Assembly: GCA_927797885.1 (NCBI GenBank)
Contig: OV696605.1
Span: 3,075,157-3,139,156, forward strand
DNA from: Gloeomargaritales cyanobacterium VI4D9
GTDB taxonomy: Bacteria > Cyanobacteriota > Cyanobacteriia > Gloeomargaritales > Gloeomargaritaceae
Length of the DNA: 64,000 nucleotides
Direction: 5' to 3'
In this document: positions 12,148-18,843 of the stretch, in pieces
Layout of the letters: each line of letters opens with the position of its first letter
How positions within the stretch are numbered: the first letter of the stretch is position 1
Notes under the pieces: generated by a model
Seen by the model: the letters and a program-made list of their open reading frames with translations, nothing else
Told to the model about the DNA's origin: nothing
Database searches by the model: none
Translations under genes and position numbers: made by a program

Positions 12148-12644
12148 TGTCTAAAAAGAACAAACATGGCTCTCAATTTCCGAAGCCGAATTCGCCATCA
12201 ACTCCCGCAGTTACCCCTGCACCTGTTGCTACTGTTCCCAATCCAAGACAACCAAGAAGTGAAGCTATGTTATTTGATCCACGCACAATAGGAACGCCTG
12301 TTTATGAACGGTTGAATGAGCTTAGGAATACCACTACAGATCAAGCCAAGCTCAAAAAACAAAAAAGCATGGCTCAGGAGATTTACACCTATCTCTCCAC
12401 CTGGGGATTGATGCGTCTCAAGGCTGAAGAAACTATTCTTAAAGATGGCAGGGAAGACCCTGTAAGGATATTCTTTGAGTGTCTGCAAGAGCTTTCTGGT
12501 AACCCAGATTTAAGTTTGGATGATCTAAAAAACTTGAGTGCTGATGACTATCTTGGTCTAACTGGGCTTGCTTTGGAAATTGCCCGTGAATTTAGTTTTT
12601 GGGTATCTGCTGTTTATCACGATGTAACAGGAGATGATCGCTAA
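12147..12644 (+). CDS. cmr5: Cmr5, small subunit of the type III-B complex
   Basis: About 165 residues. A low-complexity, proline-rich, basic N terminus (residues 1-40) is followed by a helical body with ERLNELRNTTTDQAKLKKQKSMAQEIYTYLSTWGLMRLKAEE, matching Cmr5 in the helical small-subunit role that binds the displaced or target strand along the Cmr4 filament. The usual Cmr5 is 120-150 residues, and the extra length is the N-terminal tail. It starts at ATG 12147, sharing its first base with the Uma2 stop TAA, and its own TAA shares the A with the next Uma2 start (12644). Confidence 0.85.
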   Translation: MSKKNKHGSQFPKPNSPSTPAVTPAPVATVPNPRQPRSEAMLFDPRTIGTPVYERLNELRNTTTDQAKLKKQKSMAQEIYTYLSTWGLMRLKAEETILKDGREDPVRIFFECLQELSGNPDLSLDDLKNLSADDYLGLTGLALEIAREFSFWVSAVYHDVTGDDR

Positions 12645-13267
12645 TGACTGTATCTATTCCTCTTAAGTGCATTAGTTTACGAGAAGGAAGCACTATCACC
12701 CTTCATTCTCAAACTTGGCAGGATTGGGAAAACATTGTTGAGGAATTGGGCGAAGACCGCCATACTCGCATTGCCTATTATCAAGGTACGTTGGAAATTA
12801 TGTCTCCTTTATCCAGACACGAGCGTCCCCATCGCATTATTGGGGATATTATTAAGGCAATCCTAGACGCACAGGGGCGAGATTGGGAAGATTTTGGCTC
12901 CACAACTTTTTATCGCAAAGACAGGGCAGGTGTTGAACCTGATACTTGTTTTTATGTAACTAACGCATCATTAGTGCGTGATTGTATGGAAAGGATTGAT
13001 GTTGATATTTATCCGCCGCCTGATTTGGCAATTGAGTCAGATGCAACTTCTAAAACTTTTCTCTCGGCTTATGAGGCAATTGCTGTGCCTGAAATTTGGA
13101 TATATCATAATAATAGCCCCAAAATATTTTTGCTGAGCAATGGACAGTACAGTGAGTCTGAGAGTAGTTTATTGTTTCCAGATTTGCCAGTTAAGACACT
13201 GATTCCCCAATTGGTCAAACAAGGAATGGCTATTGGGGCAAGTGCCATGTTAAGAGAGTTTCGGTAA
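12644..13267 (+). CDS. Uma2-family (DUF820) PD-(D/E)XK-fold protein, operon copy 2
   Basis: A 207-residue Uma2 protein of a different subgroup from copy 1: LHSQTWQDWENIVEELGEDRHTRIAYYQGTLEIMSP, then GVEPDTCFYV and PPDLAIESDATSKTF...EAIAVPEIWIY. The acidic residues of the core (D in EPD, E in AIESD) are present. Its start overlaps the cmr5 stop (TAATG). A 50-base gap with a strong AGGAGG then leads to the cmr6-cmr1 fusion, the widest gap inside this part of the operon except for cmr2-cmr3. Confidence 0.85.
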   Translation: MTVSIPLKCISLREGSTITLHSQTWQDWENIVEELGEDRHTRIAYYQGTLEIMSPLSRHERPHRIIGDIIKAILDAQGRDWEDFGSTTFYRKDRAGVEPDTCFYVTNASLVRDCMERIDVDIYPPPDLAIESDATSKTFLSAYEAIAVPEIWIYHNNSPKIFLLSNGQYSESESSLLFPDLPVKTLIPQLVKQGMAIGASAMLREFR

Positions 13268-13317
13268 TCCCTCACAGATATTCTCAAAAAGAGTTAGTTT
13301 CTTAGGAGGACCTAGCC

Positions 13318-15207
13318 ATGCCATCTACAAGAACTAGACCTGCAAATAACAACCCAGGGGGTCATGGTGTTGGTAATCAAGGCAATAATCATGGCGGCGG
13401 TCAGGGAAGTGGTGGTCATCATCCCTCTAATCATCATCCTGAGCCATCACCTTGGTTAGGTCATCCATTAAACCCCAATCCGCAACCTCATGAAACAGCG
13501 AGTTTTGTTGAGTATTTGCGGTGGATGAGAACACCCGATGCCCAACATAAAGAAGGAACACGAGTTCAACTGGTGAGTCATGCAGAAAGTCGGGGCAACT
13601 ATATCCAGCGACTGCAAGAAATGAATCGCCGCACTCGTTTGATTGCTGGGGACAGTAATACCTTTACATTGACTTGTCCGTGGCGGATTCGTGTCGGTGG
13701 TACCAAAGGGCCCGAAGAAATGTTATTGCCTGCTTTTGATGCGTTAGGAATGCCTTATATTCCTAGTTCTACGCTACGGGGTGTTACACGGGCACAAGGA
13801 GTTCGTGAATTTATGGCGCAAGGGTCGTCCCGTGCCCAGGCAGAGCGAGAAATTGCTAAGTATTTAGGGGATTTGGATGCTGAGGAGAAGCACAAGGCTG
13901 GCAAGATTGTCTTTTTAGATGCGTACCCTGTAGCTACAAATGAGCTAAAATCCGGTGGTCTGGCAGTAGATATTGCTAATAATATCTGGAGTTGGGAGGG
14001 TAATAACCTGAGATACAGTCCAAATCCCAATTTGTTTTTTTCGCTGAAGCAGGCAAAGTTTTTGATTGGTATTCGTAAGGGAATTCATTGCACGGATGAG
14101 ATGTTAGCAACGGTTAAAGAATGGCTCATCAAAGGTTTGGCTCAAGGAATCGGCTCACAAATTAATTCGGGTTACGGGCGGCTGGTGAGTGAACAAACCT
14201 TGCGTAATTCTAGGGAATTTTTGCGTTTGCCGTTTGAATTAAAAGGGCAACTCATTCATGGGCGACAAACAGTTACTTGGAATGCAGCGAAAAATAGATT
14301 CAATAACCACTCTATTGCCGAAGTGCGCCCCGTTGCATTCAAAAATATGATGCGTTATTGGTTTCGAGCATTTGGATTGGGTGTATTACCAGCTTCTGAG
14401 GTGCAGGAATGGGAAGGTAAATTATTTGGGGCAATTACACCGCACCCGCAACGGGGATGGATTCAGCTTGAGATTTTAGATGGAAAAATTGTGCAAAGAG
14501 AGCCGCAACCGAATCATCAAGGTAAAAATGATCCAGTGGGTCAACAATCGGGTATTTTAGTACTTTCCCTATCCGATGAATGCCCTGATGAGCGAAAAGA
14601 ATCGAGCCAACGATTATTTCGCAATTTAGCTTGGCTGATGTTTCATCTTGGGGGTGTCGGACAAGGTGCAAGAAGACCTTGCTATTCTCGTAGAAATAGG
14701 GATACAGCACCCTGGTGGCGGGGTTCTACTTTGATACCGAGAACAAATGATAAATTCCGGGAATTGCCTGAGTCTGCCCGTGAGTTTGCAGAACTGTTTC
14801 GCAGAAGAATTAAAAATTTCTTTGAAGCATTAGCAACTGTTACAGGACAACCAATTAATCCCCAACAATTGAGAATATGTACTGAACCCACTCAACAACG
14901 CTGGACAGAGGCAGTAGATACCCATTGCCGAATTCTGATTACTAAAGTGGATGCTGAGAGGAACAAACCCTATGCGTTGGCAAAACTGCATCAACTAGGC
15001 AGGCGAGGTGAACAATATGACCGTTTTTTGTGTGGAGGCGTGGGAAAAGACGTAATCCCCTCTCCAGTGTGGATTGCAGATTCTGGCGGTTATGAAGTCG
15101 TTACCGTATTTGGTGCAACGGCAGACCCACGCAGGCGATTTGTTGACGAACTGAGAAGGGAAGGAGCCATTCAAATTTTCCCTTTGAACCAAGGAGGAAA
15201 TAGATGA
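13318..15207 (+). CDS. Cmr6-Cmr1 fusion protein, type III-B RAMP subunits
   Basis: A 629-residue protein made of two RAMP units. Residues 1-60 are Gly/His/Asn/Pro-rich and probably disordered. About 100-300 match Cmr6: MPYIPSSTLRGVTRAQG, KIVFLDAYPV, and the closing glycine-rich loop IGSQINSGYGRLVS. From about 303 on, FELKGQLIHGRQ, EVRPVAFKNMMRYWFRAFG and EGKLFGAITPH match Cmr1, ending with a C-terminal segment of about 240 residues. Cmr1 and Cmr6 occupy the head of the Cmr filament near the 3-prime part of the crRNA, so fusing them keeps neighbours together. No frameshift or stop separates the halves. The gene overlaps the next Uma2 (ATGA, 15204). Confidence 0.9.
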   Translation: MPSTRTRPANNNPGGHGVGNQGNNHGGGQGSGGHHPSNHHPEPSPWLGHPLNPNPQPHETASFVEYLRWMRTPDAQHKEGTRVQLVSHAESRGNYIQRLQEMNRRTRLIAGDSNTFTLTCPWRIRVGGTKGPEEMLLPAFDALGMPYIPSSTLRGVTRAQGVREFMAQGSSRAQAEREIAKYLGDLDAEEKHKAGKIVFLDAYPVATNELKSGGLAVDIANNIWSWEGNNLRYSPNPNLFFSLKQAKFLIGIRKGIHCTDEMLATVKEWLIKGLAQGIGSQINSGYGRLVSEQTLRNSREFLRLPFELKGQLIHGRQTVTWNAAKNRFNNHSIAEVRPVAFKNMMRYWFRAFGLGVLPASEVQEWEGKLFGAITPHPQRGWIQLEILDGKIVQREPQPNHQGKNDPVGQQSGILVLSLSDECPDERKESSQRLFRNLAWLMFHLGGVGQGARRPCYSRRNRDTAPWWRGSTLIPRTNDKFRELPESAREFAELFRRRIKNFFEALATVTGQPINPQQLRICTEPTQQRWTEAVDTHCRILITKVDAERNKPYALAKLHQLGRRGEQYDRFLCGGVGKDVIPSPVWIADSGGYEVVTVFGATADPRRRFVDELRREGAIQIFPLNQGGNR

Positions 15208-15869
15208 CAATTGCTACTGCAAAGATTTTACCGAATGATCAGGTTTCAGTGGAAAGGCAAACTTGGCAAGCAGGTTCCTGGGAAACTTTTCTCGCTCTTT
15301 CTCAGCAACCTACTTATCAAAAAGCTAAAGCCTATTATTTCCAAGGAGCTTATCAATTTACTATGGGTGTGGGAGCAAATCACGGTGATATTAATGCGGT
15401 TATTTTCTTATTGCTCAGTTTCTATTGCACAATTCGCAATTTGCCGCACAAAGCTTATGTGAACACTAGCTATCGCAAAGATGGTATCCGAGAGTGTCAG
15501 CCTGATTTATCCTATTACTTTCTGGATGGAGATAATCCCCTTCCCGCAGGTAGCAGTGTTATCAATCTCAACGAGTATGCTCCCCCAGACTTGGCGATTG
15601 AAATTGCTGATTCTTCGTTAGCTGATGACTTGGGTATGAAGCGTTTGCTCTATGAGGAAATGCAGGTGAAGGAATACTGGGTGGTGGATGTATCATCCCT
15701 CGAAATTTTTGCCTTTGCTGTGGATCAAAATTTAGGCAGTCGGAGAATTCAGCAGTCTGTTGTATTAGAAGGGTTGGCAATGGATGCCATCACTGAGGCA
15801 CTGCACAAAAGTCAAGAACTGGATAACGCCCAATTAGGGCAATGGTGGATGGGAAAAATTAAGCCATAG
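15204..15869 (+). CDS. Uma2-family (DUF820) PD-(D/E)XK-fold protein, operon copy 3
   Basis: A 221-residue Uma2 protein close in architecture to copy 1: VERQTWQAGSWETFLALSQQPTYQKAKAYYFQGAYQF, RECQPDLSYYFL and PPDLAIEIADSSLADDLGMKRLLYEEMQVKEYWVVD. The active-site acidic residues are kept. It overlaps the cmr6-cmr1 stop by four bases. After its end a 108-bp family-B repeat begins 25 bases downstream, so this copy is now the last gene of the tight effector run. Confidence 0.85.
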   Translation: MTIATAKILPNDQVSVERQTWQAGSWETFLALSQQPTYQKAKAYYFQGAYQFTMGVGANHGDINAVIFLLLSFYCTIRNLPHKAYVNTSYRKDGIRECQPDLSYYFLDGDNPLPAGSSVINLNEYAPPDLAIEIADSSLADDLGMKRLLYEEMQVKEYWVVDVSSLEIFAFAVDQNLGSRRIQQSVVLEGLAMDAITEALHKSQELDNAQLGQWWMGKIKP

Positions 15870-15893
15870 CTCTATTACCGATGAATCCTAGAA

Positions 15894-16001
15894 GGGAGCC
15901 TCTATTTATTTGAACTAACTAAAAATCTCATCGCGGGAATACCCATATTACCCAGAACCAAGAGTGTTACGACCGCTAACTTTGAATTGATAGAGGTGCC
16001 C
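15894..16001. mobile_element. Family-B MITE in the CRISPR operon, with possible 4-bp target duplication
   Basis: A 108-base element with inverted ends GGGAGCCTCTAT and ATAGAGGTGCCC (10 of 12 positions match). It is flanked on both sides by AGAA, which reads as a 4-bp target-site duplication. A second complete copy lies at 22387-22508, just past the CRISPR array. The inside has no credible gene. It separates the Uma2 copy 3 from copy 4. Confidence 0.6.
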
Positions 16002-16060
16002 AGAATCATAATTGAGTCCTGCGCTTTTATAATACATTTATCCCCCGAGGATTTGTACCT
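16002..16060 (+). promoter_or_regulatory. Candidate promoter for the distal Uma2-membrane-cas1-cas2 segment
   Basis: A consensus TATAAT lies at 16028-16033. The sequence TCATAA at a 17-base spacing is a poor -35 box, while TTGAGT is too near. CCCGAGGA before ATG 16061 is a plausible ribosome binding site. A promoter here would let the last five genes be expressed independently of the long effector transcript. Confidence 0.4.
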
Positions 16061-16648
16061 ATGGTTGCCCATTCCCAATCTCTCTTGCTTTCGGTGGCTG
16101 AATATCTTCAGATGGAACGTATCAGTCTGGTCAAACACGAATATATTAATGGCGCAATTTATGCAATGGCTGGGGCAAATGATGCCCATGTCACTATTGC
16201 CTTGAATATGGCGGCTCTATTACGAAATCATATCCGGGGCAGTGGCTGTCGGGTGTACATCACAGATATGAAGGTACGCCTCGAAACCCCTAATTGTTTT
16301 TATTACCCGGATATTATGGTTACGTGCAACAGTCGTGACCGGGAAAATTCTACCTATAAATGCTTTCCTAAGCTGATTGTGGAGGTACTTTCAGCATCAA
16401 CAGAAGCCTTTGACCGGGGGGATAAATTTGCTGATTACCAAACCCTGACAAGCCTTGAAGAATACGTTTTGGTTAACACCCGACACCAACGGGTGGAGTG
16501 CTTTCGTCGGCATGGTGATGGTATGTGGATACTGCAATCCTATACCCCGGAATCAAAATACTTTACCCTCCAGAGCGTGGAATTGACCGCAACATTGGCA
16601 GAATTGTACGAGGATGTGGAATTAGCAACAACCCCCAATGAACCATAA
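16061..16648 (+). CDS. Uma2-family (DUF820) PD-(D/E)XK-fold protein, copy 4
   Basis: A 195-residue protein of the classic, abundant cyanobacterial Uma2 subgroup: SVAEYLQMERISLVKHEYINGAIYAMAG, then YYPDIMVTC, PKLIVEVLSASTEAFDRGDKFADYQTL and EEYVLVNT. The core D, E and D/K residues of the fold are present. Unlike copies 1-3 it is not overlapped with a cmr gene; it stands after a MITE with its own likely promoter, so it could be an ordinary genomic Uma2 that happens to sit here. Confidence 0.85.
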   Translation: MVAHSQSLLLSVAEYLQMERISLVKHEYINGAIYAMAGANDAHVTIALNMAALLRNHIRGSGCRVYITDMKVRLETPNCFYYPDIMVTCNSRDRENSTYKCFPKLIVEVLSASTEAFDRGDKFADYQTLTSLEEYVLVNTRHQRVECFRRHGDGMWILQSYTPESKYFTLQSVELTATLAELYEDVELATTPNEP

Positions 16649-16753
16649 GACAACTTGGTAATCCATTTCCAATCGCTGATCGCTGTCATTTGTCTGGAAA
16701 TATACTCTTCCAAACCCCTTTAGGATAGGGATGTTGGGTTTGGGAAAACTTTG

Positions 16754-17098
16754 ATGCATAGACCGGAAGAAATTATTGCTGAGGAACAGCAAAGAGACCG
16801 AGAAAGGGAGATACGGCGGGTGTATCACCTATCCCAGCGGGCTTATTGGGTTACGGTGTTGTTGGGATTATTGATTCCCATTGGGGCATATCTTTACACC
16901 CGACGGTGGCGGGCGATGTTGATTTTTCTCGCATTTGCTGGGTTGATGGGTGTGATTTTTATGCCCGAAAATGAGTCGGAAGAATGGGAGCCATCCCCAG
17001 TTTTAATGGTTTTGGGTGGGCTGGGAGCAACGGCAGATAATGTGCAAGCCATTCGTTGGGCACGCCGGAAAATAGAGGAGGAAAGTCATGGGACCTAA
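16754..17098 (+). CDS. Small integral membrane protein upstream of the Csx18-like gene
   Basis: About 114 residues. A charged N terminus (EEIIAEEQQRDREREIRR) is followed by two clear hydrophobic segments, YWVTVLLGLLIPIGAYLY and AMLIFLAFAGLMGVIFM, and a weaker third around PVLMVLGGLGATADN. I see no catalytic motif and do not recognise a named family; similar short proteins with this GLLIPIGAYLYTRRW signature occur in cyanobacteria. The last 11 bases overlap the start of the next gene. Start at ATG 16754 rather than TTG 16751. Being co-translated with a gene coupled to cas1 is the only functional clue. Confidence 0.65.
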   Translation: MHRPEEIIAEEQQRDREREIRRVYHLSQRAYWVTVLLGLLIPIGAYLYTRRWRAMLIFLAFAGLMGVIFMPENESEEWEPSPVLMVLGGLGATADNVQAIRWARRKIEEESHGT

Positions 17099-17351
17099 TC
17101 GGTGGTTAATGCGACGGGCGAGAAATTTCCTAGCCGCCCTGGTCAATGGAGGAATTACGCTCACAATTTTATTGATTGCTCCTTTGGGTTTGGCGGCGGT
17201 AATGATTAATACAATTCTCGTCATGGCGGGCACTTTTTTGGGGGAGGAAATCACCGACTTTTTTGTGGGCATCCTACGCAAAAGTATCGCCGGAGAAATT
17301 GCACCAGATAACCCCCATACCAGTATCACTCGCTATCGTGACCGGGAGTAA
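17088..17351 (+). CDS. Csx18-like small membrane protein coupled to cas1
   Basis: An 87-residue protein: basic N terminus (RWLMRRARNF), then NGGITLTILLIAPLGLAAVMINTILVMAGTFL, which spans one long or two short membrane helices, and a charged tail. The IAPLGLAAV...NT pattern resembles the cyanobacterial CRISPR-associated protein Csx18 as I remember it, so the name is tentative. It overlaps the previous membrane gene by 11 bases and cas1 by one base (TAATG at 17351). No function is established for this family; a role in adaptation is inferred only from the coupling. Confidence 0.55.
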   Translation: MGPNRWLMRRARNFLAALVNGGITLTILLIAPLGLAAVMINTILVMAGTFLGEEITDFFVGILRKSIAGEIAPDNPHTSITRYRDRE

Positions 17352-18340
17352 TGCGGACGCTTTATCTCTCGCAACAGGGGTGCTGGGTAAGGCTCAAACA
17401 GGAGTCTTTGCAGGTATTATCCGGCAGACAAGAACTGTACACTGTACCCCTGCCTACCCTGGAGCAGGTCTTGATTTTTGGGCACGCCCAGATGACGACC
17501 CAGGCGATTCATGGGTGTCTGCGCCGCAACATTCCGATTGCTTACTTGTCAACGATGGGCTACTGCTATGGGCGGGTCATGCCGCTGGAGCGGGGGTATC
17601 GGGGTTTGGCACAACGGCAACAGGCGTTACCGGAGTCATGGCGGTTGCAGACGGCGCAGCGGATTGTCCGGGCGAAACTGCTCAACAGTCGGGTGGTATT
17701 GATGCGTCAACTGCGGGAAACGGCTACGGAATCAGGGGCACTGGCGGTACAGAGTTTGGGTTATCTGGCTGTGCAAGCGTTGCAGGCACGCAGTCGGGAG
17801 CAATTGCGGGGGATCGAGGGGGCAGGGGCGGCGGTGTATTTCCCGGAATTGGGGAATTGCCTACGGCAACCGGGGTTTGCGCTCCTGATACGAACACGCC
17901 GACCGCCAACCAATCCCGCTAATGCTCTGCTGAGTTTTGGCTATAGCCTCCTGTGGAATCATTTATTTAGCCTGATTGAATTACAGGATTTACATCCATA
18001 CGAGGGGTGTTTTCATCAAAGCAATCCCAAACACGCCGCCTTAGTCTCTGATTTGTTAGAGGAATTTCGTGCGCCAATTGTTGATTCCTTAATGTTGAGT
18101 TTAGTGAATCGTCGTGTCATAAATTCTGAGGAGGATTTTCACTATGAAAAGGGGGGATGTTTTTTGAATGAATCGGGGCGAAAAAAGTTTTTGAAAAGTT
18201 TTGTGGAGCGGATGTCAGTTAAAGTCAATACTCAGAATGGAACCCAACCTTTTTGGGATGTATTAACGCAACAGGTACGCCAATATAAACAGTGTATTTT
18301 TAATCCAGAACAGGTGTACAAACCCTATCAGATTCGTTAA
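17351..18340 (+). CDS. cas1: Cas1, CRISPR integrase
   Basis: A 329-residue Cas1. The metal ligands are in place: E156 in GIEGAGAAVYF, H222 in CFHQSNPKHAALVSDLLEEFR, with D234 and E237/E238 in the same stretch. Cas1 joins with Cas2 to insert new spacers at the leader end of the array. The start TAATG shares a base with the Csx18-like gene. There is no reverse transcriptase domain, so spacers should come from DNA unless another protein helps. Cas2 follows after 44 bases. Confidence 0.95.
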   Translation: MRTLYLSQQGCWVRLKQESLQVLSGRQELYTVPLPTLEQVLIFGHAQMTTQAIHGCLRRNIPIAYLSTMGYCYGRVMPLERGYRGLAQRQQALPESWRLQTAQRIVRAKLLNSRVVLMRQLRETATESGALAVQSLGYLAVQALQARSREQLRGIEGAGAAVYFPELGNCLRQPGFALLIRTRRPPTNPANALLSFGYSLLWNHLFSLIELQDLHPYEGCFHQSNPKHAALVSDLLEEFRAPIVDSLMLSLVNRRVINSEEDFHYEKGGCFLNESGRKKFLKSFVERMSVKVNTQNGTQPFWDVLTQQVRQYKQCIFNPEQVYKPYQIR

Positions 18341-18384
18341 AAATATGTATTTTTGGAGGATTTTAAGGTGGTAGAGGTGTCCCG

Positions 18385-18663
18385 ATGTTATTGTATATTA
18401 TTTGTTATGATACTCCTTCTGATAAGCGACGCAAAAAGATGGCAGATTTATTAGAGGGGTATGGGCATAGAGTGCAATATAGTGTGTTTGAATGTGTTCT
18501 CCCGCTAAATAAATATCAAGAGTTAAAGAAGCGTTTACGTCAGCGATACAAAGAGGGGGAAGATTGCATTCGATTTTATCCCATTTCGCAACACACAATC
18601 GGGCAAGTCGAGTTATGGGGTGGACCGCCGCTCGCCCAGGAACCAGATTCGGTGATTATCTAA
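18385..18663 (+). CDS. cas2: Cas2, CRISPR adaptation subunit
   Basis: A 92-residue ferredoxin-like protein: LLYIICYDTPSDKRRKKMADLLEGYG with the conserved Asp in strand 1 (YDTP), QYSVFECVL, and RFYPISQHT. Cas2 dimerises between two Cas1 dimers. TAGAGGTG upstream gives the ribosome binding site. This is the last gene before the leader and array, 180 bases away. Confidence 0.95.
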   Translation: MLLYIICYDTPSDKRRKKMADLLEGYGHRVQYSVFECVLPLNKYQELKKRLRQRYKEGEDCIRFYPISQHTIGQVELWGGPPLAQEPDSVII

Positions 18664-18843
18664 TGCGAGGATCGAGCCAAAACCGGGAAATGCCGATTTT
18701 TCCGTTGGGATGCTCGATATGGCTCCCAGACGAGGTTTGGGGCGATTTTTTGGGATCAGAAACAGTACAATGTATAACAATTTTGCACGATGCTCGCAAA
18801 TGCCCCTTGCCATGCCCTATCCATGCGGGTTTTAATAGGGTGC
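18664..18843 (+). promoter_or_regulatory. CRISPR leader with candidate promoter
   Basis: The 180 bases between cas2 and repeat 1 form the leader. TTGGGA (18750-18755) and TATAAC (18773-18778) are separated by 17 bases and make a reasonable housekeeping promoter for the array. The leader ends TTTTAATAGGGTG directly before a run of seven C that merges with the first repeat, which makes the leader-repeat border ambiguous by several bases. Confidence 0.55.

Noticed and set aside
17263-17922. Long plus-strand frame inside cas1
   Set aside because: It is a Gly/Ala-rich shadow of cas1, which has full conserved metal ligands and coupling to its neighbours.
18369-18384. AGAGGTGTCCC before cas2 as another family-B MITE end
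   Set aside because: It lies at the ribosome binding site of cas2, lacks the full motif and has no partner end.
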